Of a stretch of 64,000 bases of DNA, positions 52,148-60,972 are shown piece after piece. The DNA is from Tolypothrix sp. PCC 7712 (GTDB lineage Bacteria; Cyanobacteriota; Cyanobacteriia; Cyanobacteriales; Nostocaceae), in the NCBI RefSeq assembly GCF_025860405.1, contig NZ_CP063786.1, forward strand, positions 124,001-188,000, given 5' to 3'. The position numbers and the translations under genes are program-made. The notes beneath the pieces are model-generated. The model was not told where the DNA came from and searched no databases. It was given only the letters and a program-made list of their open reading frames with translations. The first letter of the stretch is position 1. Each line of letters begins with the position of its first letter.

Positions 52148-53482
52148 ATGAAACTAAACATTGAACAAGCTAAACTCGCAGAAATTCTAGAAACCGCTTA
52201 TCTCGCAATTAGTCCTAAGCCTACTGACCCAATTTTAGGAAATATCTTACTGATAGCAAATGAAGATGGGATAGTATCAGCAACAGGAACAAACCTCAAC
52301 CTCACAATTCATACTACAACGACCGCAAATGTGGAAACGTCAGGTCAGGTAGCACTACCAGCCAAACTATTAACTGACACTATTAACAATGTCAGAGGAG
52401 AAATTACCTTAGAGGTAGAAAACCAAGCCTGCATAATTACTCACAATAGCGGTAAATGCCGTCTGATTGGCGGAAAACCTGACGAGTTTCCAACTCTTCC
52501 CAAGGGAGAAAATCCAATAGAAGTAAATTTAAGTGCCAAGAAACTCCAAGCTGCACTTGAAGGGACACTCTATTGCACCAATGGTGACGAAACAAAGTTA
52601 GTTTTAACTGGTGTCAACTTCAAAATTGATACTAATAAGTGGCAAGCTGCTAGTACAAATGGTCACAAATTAGCACTAGTCACAGGAATACTTGATAGCG
52701 AATATTCTGACCCAATTGACTTTACTGTTCCAGGTAAGTCACTTAGCGAGTTAAACAAAATTCTCTCTCAAAGTGCCGATACAAGCGTGTGCAATATTCT
52801 TCTATCAAATAAAACTATTGAGTTTAGTCTTCCTCACACAAAAGTCATTTCCCGACTTTTAGAGGGAGAATACCCCAAAATCAATAGTTTGATTCCCAGA
52901 ACATTTGAGTATGAATTTACATTAGAACGCAAGGGATTTGAGAGCGCACTGAAGCGGGTAAGTTATCTAGCCGAACGCAAGCAAAAGGTTGTCAAAATTC
53001 TCTGGGAATTGGAAGCTACACAGGCAACACTTTACACCGAAGCTACTGATATCGGGGATGCAGTTGACTCGGTACTGATGAAACCAGCAACTAGTCATTC
53101 AGAAAACATCAGTATTGGATTAAATATCGACTACCTTATCGAAGGATTGAAGCACATCAGTACTGATGAAATCGTGGTGCGGTGTAACAAACCTACGCAA
53201 CCAGTCATTATCTGCCCAATGGGAGGACTGCTCAATCAGCTGTATCTGGTAATGCCTGTAGAAATTAAGCAGGGGTTTGAAAAGGTAAATAACCAAAGTA
53301 CAAAGACAGAAGCCAGCACTCAACCTGAGCCTAGCACTGAAGAAGTAACAGATATAGCGCAGGCAACAAATGATAGTGACAATTCTGAAACAGAAATACA
53401 ATCTTTAGTAGCAAAAGATACTACTAAAGGTAAGTCAACCTCACGCTCGTCACGAACGAAAAAAGAAGCCGCGACTGCTTAA
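52148..53482 (+). CDS. dnaN: DNA polymerase III beta subunit (sliding clamp)
   Basis: The 444-residue protein is a beta clamp, the ring that tethers polymerases to DNA. Domain 1 starts KLNIEQAKLAEILETAYLAI; LIGGKPDEFPTLP closes it; domain 2 contains VLTGVNFKI and ASTNGHKLALVTG; domain 3 has VISRLLEGEYPKINSLIP, GLNIDYLIEGLKHI and the C-terminal strand LYLVMPVEI, close to the usual YLIMPV(R/Q) of the motif-binding pocket. It is longer than chromosomal clamps (about 366-390) by a Ser/Thr/Glu-rich tail of about 70 residues after residue 375. The pocket appears kept. It heads the clamp-loader and polymerase genes. Confidence 0.92.
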   Translation: MKLNIEQAKLAEILETAYLAISPKPTDPILGNILLIANEDGIVSATGTNLNLTIHTTTTANVETSGQVALPAKLLTDTINNVRGEITLEVENQACIITHNSGKCRLIGGKPDEFPTLPKGENPIEVNLSAKKLQAALEGTLYCTNGDETKLVLTGVNFKIDTNKWQAASTNGHKLALVTGILDSEYSDPIDFTVPGKSLSELNKILSQSADTSVCNILLSNKTIEFSLPHTKVISRLLEGEYPKINSLIPRTFEYEFTLERKGFESALKRVSYLAERKQKVVKILWELEATQATLYTEATDIGDAVDSVLMKPATSHSENISIGLNIDYLIEGLKHISTDEIVVRCNKPTQPVIICPMGGLLNQLYLVMPVEIKQGFEKVNNQSTKTEASTQPEPSTEEVTDIAQATNDSDNSETEIQSLVAKDTTKGKSTSRSSRTKKEAATA

Positions 53483-53489
53483 AAATTAA

Positions 53490-53518
53490 ACTCCTTATCA
53501 GTGCAGTTGGTAAGGAGT
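53490..53518. other. intergenic stem-loop
   Basis: ACTCCTTATC (53490-53499) pairs with GGTAAGGAGT (53509-53518) with one G-U pair. The right arm contains AGGAGT, 28 nt before the ATG at 53547. Confidence 0.5.
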
Positions 53519-53546
53519 AAATAAAACACTTTTAATCATCAAAACT

Positions 53547-54836
53547 ATGTACCAACCACTACATCTCAAATACCGTCCCCAGACTCTTAGTGAAGTTATT
53601 GGGCAAGAACATATTGTTCGCACTCTTATAAATGCGATCGCTCTCCAAAAGATTGCACCTGCTTACCTATTTAGTGGCCCCAAAGGTACGGGCAAAACCA
53701 GTACCGCCCGCATCATCGCTAAATCTCTTAACTGTCAGTCAAGCAATGAGCCGACAACTAAACCCTGTGGAGAATGCAATTCATGCAAGGGAATTACAGC
53801 ATCTTCTTCTGTTGATGTAACCGAACTGGATGCAGCAAGCAATAGTGGAGTAGAACTGATCCGAGAGCTTATATCCACTACCCAGTTTGCACCAGTGGAA
53901 GGTAGATTCAAGATATTCATTATTGATGAATGTCATGCCCTAAGTAGCCAATCGTGGCAAGCACTCCTCAAAACTATTGAAAGCCCTCCCCGTCATGTAG
54001 TATTTATCTTCTGCACAACCGAGTTACACAAAGTTCCAGAAACCATTGTCTCCCGTTGCCAAAAGTTTGACTTTAAGAGAGTTCCTGTCTCGCTAGTTGC
54101 AAGCTACCTAGAACAAATATCTCACCAAGAAAGTATCAACATTGCGCTATCAGCAGTTACCACCGTAGCTAAAGCAAACAAGGGACATCTGCGTGACTCA
54201 CTCAAACTACTAGATCAGCTAACCTTACTAGGTGAAGAGGAAATTACCTCTAATTGGGTTTGGGAACTATCAGGCACTATTCCCGAATACGATCTACTCA
54301 CCGCCTGTGAAAATATCATCAAAGGAGAAATTACGGGCAATTTAGGCATCCTTCAAGATTGGATTGAATCTGGTAAACAGCCAACTGCCATTCATACAAG
54401 TCTTGTCAGTTTCCTCAAAGACTTACTTGTGTGCAAAACTAATCCTAATGGCAGACATCTTACACAGCTAGAAGAGGACACCTGGGAGGAATTAGTAGGT
54501 ATCTCGCAGTTGTGGAATATCGACCAGATCCAAAATGCGATCGCAATCTTAATGGCACGCCAAAATCTCATGCGGGATGAAGACGCGCACCTTTGGTTAG
54601 AAGCTACACTTATCGAGATAGTTCCAACCACAAAGGTTAATCCTCAATCCCAACCCTGGAAAGATTGGAAAACTGCCCAAGATGCGATTAACTGGGGCAA
54701 GGAACAGTTACCCCACTTAACACAAGCGCAGTTACAAGAACACTGGCAAAAGCTGACACCTATTAATGGTAAAAAGGCACCTGCTTGGGTAGAAGCTGTC
54801 CAAAAGCTGCAACAAAAACAATTACAGCAAGCTTAA
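53547..54836 (+). CDS. dnaX: DNA polymerase III gamma/tau subunit (clamp loader ATPase)
   Basis: The 429-residue protein starts MYQPLHLKYRPQTLSEVIGQEH, the standard gamma/tau opening, then Walker A FSGPKGTGKTSTAR, the zinc-binding Cys group (C-N-C-Q... CGECNSCKGI), Walker B FIIDECHALSS, KTIESPPRHVVFIFCTTE and the SRC motif VSRCQKFDF. The first ~370 residues form the ATPase and lid domains of a clamp loader; the tau-specific tail found in chromosomal DnaX is missing, so it resembles the gamma form. With delta and delta-prime (59-61 kb) it would make a complete loader for the plasmid clamp. Confidence 0.92.
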   Translation: MYQPLHLKYRPQTLSEVIGQEHIVRTLINAIALQKIAPAYLFSGPKGTGKTSTARIIAKSLNCQSSNEPTTKPCGECNSCKGITASSSVDVTELDAASNSGVELIRELISTTQFAPVEGRFKIFIIDECHALSSQSWQALLKTIESPPRHVVFIFCTTELHKVPETIVSRCQKFDFKRVPVSLVASYLEQISHQESINIALSAVTTVAKANKGHLRDSLKLLDQLTLLGEEEITSNWVWELSGTIPEYDLLTACENIIKGEITGNLGILQDWIESGKQPTAIHTSLVSFLKDLLVCKTNPNGRHLTQLEEDTWEELVGISQLWNIDQIQNAIAILMARQNLMRDEDAHLWLEATLIEIVPTTKVNPQSQPWKDWKTAQDAINWGKEQLPHLTQAQLQEHWQKLTPINGKKAPAWVEAVQKLQQKQLQQA

Positions 54837-54844
54837 CTGTAAAC

Positions 54845-54868
54845 AGGGTTATACATAGTTATAACCCT
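54845..54868. terminator. stem-loop after dnaX
   Basis: AGGGTTATA (54845-54853) pairs perfectly with TATAACCCT (54860-54868), starting 9 nt after the dnaX stop. No T-tract follows. Confidence 0.5.
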
Positions 54869-55021
54869 ATCGCCAATAGTACATTCGTGAGAGTTGAAAT
54901 AAAGTATCTTTTGTCAATCAGTTAAAATACTTACAATAACCTTAATAAAAACAATAATTTTGACAGACCCCTTGCTGATTCTAAAATAAAATTGGACTTC
55001 ATCGCTGAGACTCCCTAGCTT

Positions 55022-55837
55022 ATGCAAGACTCTAGACAAGAAATAAATGCCAGAGCTTCTATGGATTTGGAACAGCGAAGGACTTGGTATTCCCCCGTTG
55101 CTGATGTTTATTACAACGCAAGACCGCACTATCCAAAGGAACTAATTGATCGGTCTATCGCTTTAGCCCAACTTGACTCAGATGCATCGATTCTTGAGGT
55201 TGGTTGTGGCCCAGGAAATGCGACAGTGGCTTTTGCTGGATTTGGTTTTTCCATGACGTGTCTTGAGCCAAACCAGGATTTTTGTCATTTGGCACAACAC
55301 AACTGCGCTCAATATCCAAAAGTTACAATTTGCAATACATCATTTGAGGAGTGGGAACTAGAAGCAAAACAGTTCAATGCCGTTCTATCAGCCAATGCTT
55401 TTCACTGGATACCGCCAGAGATTAGATATACCAAGGCAGCAGAGGCAATGTGCGATAACGGTTTTCTTATCCTGCTATGGAATCTGACCCCAGAACCGAA
55501 ATACGAAGTTTACAAAGCGATTAAGGAAGTATATCAAGCTTATGCGCCCTCACTTGTTCGATATGAAGGTGCAGAGATTCAAGCGGAGATTTTGAGGGGG
55601 TTTGGACAAGAGATTTTAGACTCCAATTGTTTCAAAGAGTTGGTTATCGAGCAAACTGCGTGTGAAGTTACCTATAGCATTGATGACTACTTCAAGCTTT
55701 TGAGTACCTTGAGAAGACTAGAGCCACAAGCAAAAGAGTTACTATTTGCCGGATTGCGGGAGAAGCTAGAAAAATTTGGAGATAGCGTACAACTCTCGTT
55801 CCTTTCTGCTGTTCATGTTGCCCGCAAAGACAGCTAA
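55022..55837 (+). CDS. class I SAM-dependent methyltransferase
   Basis: The 271-residue protein has motif I SILEVGCGPGNATVAF, motif II MTCLEPNQDF, and FNAVLSANAFHWIPPEIRY (motif IV/V region), followed by DNGFLILLWNLTPEP. This is the UbiE/small-molecule type of methyltransferase, without the NPPY-type motif of DNA methylases. The substrate is unknown. It is placed between two replication genes and bordered by an interspersed repeat, so it may be recently acquired. The GC content is higher than its neighbours. Confidence 0.85.
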   Translation: MQDSRQEINARASMDLEQRRTWYSPVADVYYNARPHYPKELIDRSIALAQLDSDASILEVGCGPGNATVAFAGFGFSMTCLEPNQDFCHLAQHNCAQYPKVTICNTSFEEWELEAKQFNAVLSANAFHWIPPEIRYTKAAEAMCDNGFLILLWNLTPEPKYEVYKAIKEVYQAYAPSLVRYEGAEIQAEILRGFGQEILDSNCFKELVIEQTACEVTYSIDDYFKLLSTLRRLEPQAKELLFAGLREKLEKFGDSVQLSFLSAVHVARKDS

Positions 55838-55908
55838 ACTGTTGAGGTCGGATAACGCGGCAGAACAACCCCAACCGTGAGAAGCTAGGAGAATTGCACA
55901 AATGCCTG

Positions 55909-56058
55909 ATACCAATTCACAATTCGCAATGACGCTCGCAGGCTCGCTCTAAGCGAAGCTATGCCGCAGGCTTTACGCTGCGCTACGCAATTAAAAAACT
56001 TAGATACAGCAAAGCTTTCAGGGCTTACATCTGTATCAAGATTTTCGTGAATTGGTAT
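55909..56058. repeat. MITE-like element bounded by 12-bp inverted repeats
   Basis: ATACCAATTCAC (55909-55920) is the exact reverse complement of GTGAATTGGTAT (56047-56058). Inside is a G+C-rich interspersed repeat (GACGCTCGCAGGCTCGCTC, GCCGCAGGCTTTACGCTGCG) and an inner dyad GATACAG / CTGTATC. This 150-bp size and structure fits a non-autonomous mobile element. No clear target duplication was seen. Confidence 0.6.
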
Positions 56059-56081
56059 GAGAGGGTGCGAAAAAAGCAGAC

Positions 56082-56099
56082 AGTGCTGAGTGCTGAGTT
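56082..56099. repeat. short tandem repeat, 7-mer type
   Basis: Two copies of AGTGCTG lie in tandem and are followed by a partial third (AGTT). Short tandemly repeated heptamers of this kind are common in heterocystous cyanobacteria. Confidence 0.5.
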
Positions 56100-56250
56100 A
56101 GAAGTTAAGAGTTTGGTTTTGAATTGGAATGTCTTTCTTGCATATTTTGCGGGAGCGAAAAACGCGCCCGTGAGAGCAATATCCTCAAGCATCGTAATAC
56201 ATCCTTGACTCAAAAAAAACCTCATTTACCATTATAAAAATCTCTAATTC

Positions 56251-58068
56251 ATGAGTTATAACCACAGAGATTTTGTGAAAAAATCTAGGGGTATAATCAT
56301 TGTTGATGAAGACCAACTAAACATTTATTGGAAAGACCCCACTCCAATAAAACCTTGGCAGCCCAAAATACAACTCAAGCCGTATCAGGAACTTTCACAA
56401 ATATTTGTTGATATCGAAACAGCAGGAATAAACCCATTTGAAAGCCGGATTTATGCTATTGGCTGTATGGATTCAAGGGGATATTCTACTATTTTCATGG
56501 ATATCTCAGAAGCTAAAATACTGACCAAATTTATCAACCATCTCAGTAAAAGAAATCCAGATGTAATTTTCACATATAACGGGATGGCATTTGATATTCC
56601 ATTTATTATTACTCGATGCAACTTGCACGGTATAAAACACCCATTTCAAGTTGCATCCAAATCTCGGACTATTCGTACCGCCCAAGTACGGGGCGAGCCA
56701 CTAAAAATTCAGGAGGTATTCATCCGAAATAGCCAACACGTAGACATTTATATCTGCGTTCTGAGGTGGGATTTCATAGCCAAAAAGCTAACTAACGGCA
56801 GATCGCTCAAAAAGGCTGTATTGGACATGGGACTGCGCCAGAACACTAGGCTAGTTCTTCCCTATAAGGAAATCCTCGGTTGTTGGAAAGATGGCCCCAA
56901 CAGTAAGGGATGGAAACGCCTGAAAGAGTATCTTATTTACGACCTCGAAGACACCCGGCTAATTGCGAATAGACTTGTACCCTCATACTATTATGAAGCA
57001 CTAATTGTACCGGAAATGAATCTCCAGCAGCTAACACTTGCTGGTAATGGTACTAAATGGGAGCGAATATTTGAGCATCATTATCCAGGTTATAAACCAA
57101 AACCCGATCGCAAGTACAAATTCCAAGGAGGGATGGCTTACTCTATTCCTGGACTGTATAGAAGGGTTGGATATGCAGATATTAGCTCAATGCACCCTTG
57201 GGCAATGCTAGACAAAGGTATTTGCTCAATTAAAGATACAGAACGTATTGGACTAAGTATTCTGCAATATTTGGTGAATGAAAAATTTAGGTTGGAACAA
57301 CTTGCATCTGCTGGAGATATTGCTGCTAAGGAAAAAAGAGAATCCATCAAGGTTTTAGCTAACTCCGAGTTTGGATTCTTCGGCACCTCTGAACTCGCCT
57401 TCAATGATATGGAGGCTGCTGCATTAGTTACAGCCTACAGTCGAAAAGTACTCAAGCTAATGATTGAAATTATCACTCGGCACGGCGGTACTCCTGTGGA
57501 AGTTGACACCGATGGAGTGTTTTTCACCCATCCCAACCCAGAAGAGGTACGTAGTTTACTTCAATCTCAATTGCCTAAAGGGATAACTGTCAAGCTAGAG
57601 TTTATCGCTGACGCTATGTTTATCCCCGAACGGGGAACCAAAAACTACCTTTTATGGCTTCCAGACGGGAAAATCATCACTAAAGGCAACTGGCGCAACC
57701 GCGATCGCTCTCAACTGGAGAAAGAGTTTTCTATTGAGTATTTAACCCTGCTAATTCAAAATGTATCAGCAGCAGAAGATTATTATGTACACATCAAATC
57801 CCAGATTTTATCAAGGGAATATCCAAAAGAAAAACTTGCAATCACACGCAAAATTAAAGAGGGCGAAAAAGAAATCCTCAAACTAGGGAAACCTAGAGAT
57901 GTAGTCACTTACTATTACGGAATTAGTGGCATAACTAATATCAGCAGTAATGAGAATTACTCACGTCAATACTATCTTCACTTGATTGAAAAAAGGCGAG
58001 AAGAAATTATCAAAATAGCTGCTCCTGCAATACTAGAAAGTAACAAACGTCAGTTATCTCTTTTTTAA
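56251..58068 (+). CDS. compact family-B DNA polymerase with 3'-5' exonuclease and clamp-binding tail
   Basis: The 605-residue protein has the exonuclease motifs first: Exo I FVDIETAGINPFES (D54, E56), Exo II TYNGMAFDIPF, Exo III YLIYDLEDTRLI. The polymerase motifs follow: A YADISSMHPWAML (D310), B KVLANSEFGFFG (Lys and NSxxG), C VEVDTDGVFF (D419, D421). All catalytic acids are kept. The size is well below E. coli Pol II (783) and close to small phage B polymerases, but no protein-priming insertions are obvious. The last five residues are QLSLF, as E. coli Pol II ends in a clamp-binding motif. It should copy plasmid DNA on the plasmid clamp. Confidence 0.88.
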   Translation: MSYNHRDFVKKSRGIIIVDEDQLNIYWKDPTPIKPWQPKIQLKPYQELSQIFVDIETAGINPFESRIYAIGCMDSRGYSTIFMDISEAKILTKFINHLSKRNPDVIFTYNGMAFDIPFIITRCNLHGIKHPFQVASKSRTIRTAQVRGEPLKIQEVFIRNSQHVDIYICVLRWDFIAKKLTNGRSLKKAVLDMGLRQNTRLVLPYKEILGCWKDGPNSKGWKRLKEYLIYDLEDTRLIANRLVPSYYYEALIVPEMNLQQLTLAGNGTKWERIFEHHYPGYKPKPDRKYKFQGGMAYSIPGLYRRVGYADISSMHPWAMLDKGICSIKDTERIGLSILQYLVNEKFRLEQLASAGDIAAKEKRESIKVLANSEFGFFGTSELAFNDMEAAALVTAYSRKVLKLMIEIITRHGGTPVEVDTDGVFFTHPNPEEVRSLLQSQLPKGITVKLEFIADAMFIPERGTKNYLLWLPDGKIITKGNWRNRDRSQLEKEFSIEYLTLLIQNVSAAEDYYVHIKSQILSREYPKEKLAITRKIKEGEKEILKLGKPRDVVTYYYGISGITNISSNENYSRQYYLHLIEKRREEIIKIAAPAILESNKRQLSLF

Positions 58069-58078
58069 ATGAACAAAG

Positions 58079-58101
58079 TTGAGATTTTAGGTAAATCTCA
58101 A
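58079..58101. other. intergenic stem-loop
   Basis: TTGAGATTT (58079-58087) pairs perfectly with AAATCTCAA (58093-58101), starting 10 nt after the polymerase stop. No T-tract follows. Confidence 0.55.
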
Positions 58102-58156
58102 AGGTAATAAATATGAAGGTTTTTCAAATTCATACATTCTGATTTGTCTGTAACTA

Positions 58157-58939
58157 ATGAAAAATAAATCCTCTTCTCGCAAGCCCAGGCTTAATGAAAA
58201 GCAAAGGGCTTGGGTCAACTCATTCCTTTCGTCTCATCCTAATGCCAGAGTTAGAACTATCTACGAATTAGATGGCGATCGCGTAGTTCAAATTGAGTGG
58301 TGGGAAAACACAAATCCAGTAATATTAGACCCAAAAACTTACATCCAAGGAATTATCAGCTACAACATGTGGGTCAAATTAAGAAAGTCTGGCGACCCCA
58401 GGAAAACATCTGAGTTTTCTTATCGCATTACCCCACCAGAAAAACGAAGTGCATTATGGCACTTAACAGGTCAACTCTCTCTAGAACTCCCTCAATGTTA
58501 CGAAGTTGCAGAACCAAACAACCCAGTTATTATTAAACCAAAAAGGAGAAATACCAAAACCAAAAAAGTTAAAAAATTTCTTCAATATACTCTTTCTTTA
58601 TCAGAAATTAGTGTTCAACTTTATACTACAAATATAAAAGATGATGGTGTTACTCTATATGGACAAGAAATATTACTAGAAAACACAACGCAGCTAAATT
58701 TAGATACTGGTAAAGACACTAAACTTCCCGAAGCTATAGTCAAAATTCTCTCAGAGAAACAAGCCAGCTTAAAGGAATGGGAAACAGCTATTACACTATA
58801 CGAGGTAGCTGGTTCTAGTGGAGTAATAGAGTATCTTCAACAGTTAGATTCTTGGCGCAAATACTTGGGTAATCAACCAGTAGATAACCATATTGATAAA
58901 GACTCAATTCAAAATTTTGTACAACCAGTACAAACTTAA
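58157..58939 (+). CDS. hypothetical protein, 260 aa
   Basis: The basic N-terminus (KNKSSSRKPRLNEKQRAWVN) is followed by a mixed alpha/beta region with VRTIYELDGDRVVQIEWWEN, and a Lys-rich linker (PKRRNTKTKKVKK) near residue 135. The C-terminal 110 residues look like a separate small domain. It contains an internal GQLSLELP, but not at a terminus and without the final aromatic, so it is probably not a clamp-binding motif. It lies between the polymerase and delta genes. Unknown function. Confidence 0.5.
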   Translation: MKNKSSSRKPRLNEKQRAWVNSFLSSHPNARVRTIYELDGDRVVQIEWWENTNPVILDPKTYIQGIISYNMWVKLRKSGDPRKTSEFSYRITPPEKRSALWHLTGQLSLELPQCYEVAEPNNPVIIKPKRRNTKTKKVKKFLQYTLSLSEISVQLYTTNIKDDGVTLYGQEILLENTTQLNLDTGKDTKLPEAIVKILSEKQASLKEWETAITLYEVAGSSGVIEYLQQLDSWRKYLGNQPVDNHIDKDSIQNFVQPVQT

Positions 58940-58983
58940 GTAAGTGTTTACTGGTCACACATAATAAATACCAAGCAAGTAGA

Positions 58984-59012
58984 AAGAGTTAATACTAACT
59001 CTTCTTTTTTTA
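58984..59012 (+). terminator. Rho-independent-type terminator
   Basis: AAGAGTTA (58984-58991) and TAACTCTT (58996-59003) pair perfectly around a 4-base loop, followed by CTTTTTTT. Confidence 0.85.
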
Positions 59013-59062
59013 ACCACTGCTTATGACTAACGCATGATGATTAGATGTTTATCTAATCTGTG

Positions 59063-60022
59063 ATGCCAGTATACCTATACTACGGCGAAGATACCTATTC
59101 GCTCAACCAAAAAATAGACCATTTGGTGAATCAAAATGTTTATGCTGAATGGAAAGATTTCAACTACATCAAGCTATCTGGAAATGAGAAAAATATCGCT
59201 GCCAAGGTTTTTACTGAGATTATGACTTTGCCCTTTGGAGATGGTAACAAAATTGTTCATACAGATAGCGATCATTTAATTGGAAGTTTATCAAATGAGG
59301 ATAATAACCAAGAACTTGAAAATCAACTTTCTCGAATACCTGCAAGTAACATTCTTTTAGTTACTGGTAATAAAAAGCCAGATTCACGCAGGACAGTAGT
59401 AAAAACTATTCTAAAATATGCTCAACAAGAAGAGTTTCCTCTCGTTCCTTGCTGGGATAAAAAGGGGATAGTTAATTTGATAGGGAAGTATGCAGCTATC
59501 CATCAAGTTAAACTTACACCGGATGTGACTGATTATCTAGTCGAAGCAATTGGTAATAACACTGCACGAGCCGATAGCGAATTTGCTAAACTTGCTGTCT
59601 ATGCAAGTGAAAAAATTATTTCCCTTGAGGAGATAAAACAATTAGTTAGTAATTACAATACTGACTACCAAAAGCTTACTATGGCTATGTTAAGTAATCA
59701 TTCAAACTTGGCAAGAGCGCAGGTGGATAAACTACTAGATAGTAATGAACATCCACTCAAAATAGTAGCAACTCTTACGTCAGTTTTTCGCACTTGGCTA
59801 ATAACTAAAGCTGGTGTAGAAGCCAAATTATCTGACATGAAGATTGCAGAAATAGCCGAACTGAAAAACCCTAAAAGATTGTATTACCTCAAAGATGAAG
59901 TCAAGTCTGTAGGCATTCAAAAACTGAAAAACAGCCTTAACTTACTTTTACAACTCGAAACGGAACTCAAAAGCAGCACTAACAATTTAACTAGCCGAAT
60001 TATTGAAATTTGCACGATATGA
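59063..60022 (+). CDS. holA: DNA polymerase III delta subunit (HolA-like)
   Basis: The 319-residue protein starts MPVYLYYGEDTYSLNQKIDHL, the typical delta opening, and follows its pattern: TLPFGDGNKIVHTDSDH, SNILLVTGNKKPDSRR, then the helical lid (DVTDYLVEAIGNNTARADSEFAKLAVYA) and C-terminal collar domain to ELKSSTNNLTSRIIEIC. Delta opens the clamp ring. The ATG at 59063 is chosen over an adjacent GTG. Its stop overlaps the delta-prime ATG (ATGA at 60019-60022), so the two loader subunits are made together. Confidence 0.85.
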   Translation: MPVYLYYGEDTYSLNQKIDHLVNQNVYAEWKDFNYIKLSGNEKNIAAKVFTEIMTLPFGDGNKIVHTDSDHLIGSLSNEDNNQELENQLSRIPASNILLVTGNKKPDSRRTVVKTILKYAQQEEFPLVPCWDKKGIVNLIGKYAAIHQVKLTPDVTDYLVEAIGNNTARADSEFAKLAVYASEKIISLEEIKQLVSNYNTDYQKLTMAMLSNHSNLARAQVDKLLDSNEHPLKIVATLTSVFRTWLITKAGVEAKLSDMKIAEIAELKNPKRLYYLKDEVKSVGIQKLKNSLNLLLQLETELKSSTNNLTSRIIEICTI

Positions 60023-60894
60023 AAAACGACTTATTTACAGAAATCATCGGACAGCATACCGCCAAACTTCTACTAACTGAAGCAATCGAACGTAATCAAA
60101 TTGCTCCCGCATATCTATTTAGCAGCGAAGTTGAGGGAGTGGGCAAAGGAAAAATCGCTTTGGCCTTTGCAAATGCAATACTCTCAAAAGGAAGTCGCTC
60201 CGCGAGCGCAGGAGAATCTAAACATCTAGACATCTTACAAATCAAACCAACCTATACCGAAAACACCTCCTCGCAGAAAGGTGTCCCTGCTATCCGAGTA
60301 GAACAGGTGCGCGAGGTAATTGAATTTCTCTCAACTAGTGCAGTCGAGGGCAAGCAAAAGGTAGTAATAATCTATGAAGCAGATATGCTCAACCCTACTG
60401 CCGCTAACAAACTTCTCAAGACGCTGGAAGAACCCAAAACTGGAACGTTTATTCTGATATCATCCTATCCTCAAAAGCTATTACCCACTATCAAGAGTAG
60501 GTGTCAAATCATACCTTTCCAAAGGTTAACTGATGAGGAGGTTATTTCTGTTCTTAAAGATCAACAAATTGAGGTAACAGAAAAAATACTAGCTGTCAGT
60601 TCCGGCAGCCCTGGTCAAGCGATCGCCAATATTAAAATGTTAGCTTCCATCTCACAAGAAATCACAAGTCAACTGGAAGTACCTCCTGACAATATCCTCA
60701 ACGCACTCACTTTGAGTAACTCCATCTCAAGCTGGAATCACCAAACGCAGTTATGGTTGCTTACCTACTTGCAATACAACTGGCGGCAAAAATTAAAAAG
60801 CACTAAGCTACTAGCTAAATTCTCCCAAGCAAGAAAGCAATTACTGCATCACGTTACTCCTAAAAGCGTTTGGGATAACCTACTTCTGCCATAG
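60019..60894 (+). CDS. holB: DNA polymerase III delta-prime subunit (HolB-like)
   Basis: The 291-residue protein has the loader fold: FTEIIGQHTAKLLLTEAIE, IAPAYLFSSEVEGVGKGKIALAFA (degenerate P-loop), VVIIYEADMLNPTAANKLLKTLEEP, FILISSYPQKLLPTIKSRCQIIPF (SRC motif, the arginine finger), then lid and collar helices. It lacks the zinc Cys cluster of gamma. A small G+C-rich repeat (60191-60216) adds the Ser/Arg/Ala-rich GSRSASAGES loop after ANAILSK, a site where chromosomal copies have the Cys region. The start is the ATG coupled to holA. Confidence 0.85.
   Translation: MKNDLFTEIIGQHTAKLLLTEAIERNQIAPAYLFSSEVEGVGKGKIALAFANAILSKGSRSASAGESKHLDILQIKPTYTENTSSQKGVPAIRVEQVREVIEFLSTSAVEGKQKVVIIYEADMLNPTAANKLLKTLEEPKTGTFILISSYPQKLLPTIKSRCQIIPFQRLTDEEVISVLKDQQIEVTEKILAVSSGSPGQAIANIKMLASISQEITSQLEVPPDNILNALTLSNSISSWNHQTQLWLLTYLQYNWRQKLKSTKLLAKFSQARKQLLHHVTPKSVWDNLLLP
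60191..60216. repeat. short G+C-rich interspersed repeat fragment in holB
   Basis: GAAGTCGCTCCGCGAGCGCA and the following GGAGAA contain the perfect dyad CGCTC-CGC-GAGCG. They resemble the right end of the larger repeat in the transglycosylase gene (shared CGCAGGAG). The insertion is in frame. Confidence 0.55.
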
Positions 60895-60919
60895 CAAAAC
60901 ATACTCATTATCAAAAAGC

Positions 60920-60951
60920 ACTGCCAGTTAGAAGTATTTCTAGCTGGCAGT
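60920..60951. other. intergenic stem-loop
   Basis: ACTGCCAGTTAGAA (60920-60933) pairs with TTCTAGCTGGCAGT (60938-60951) with one G-U pair. It lies 21 nt before the ATG at 60973. Confidence 0.65.
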
Positions 60952-60972
60952 ATTTGTTTACACATAAAAGAT

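Larger units (their letters stand above)
55838..56250. other. intergenic region with repeats
   Basis: This 413-base gap holds a MITE-like inverted-repeat block (55909-56058) and a 7-mer tandem repeat (56082-56099). Outside these I see no gene. The right end provides the promoter region of the polymerase gene. Confidence 0.5.

Noticed and set aside
58157..58939. Internal QLSLE as a clamp-binding motif
   Set aside because: It is inside a folded region and lacks the final aromatic residue required by the pocket.
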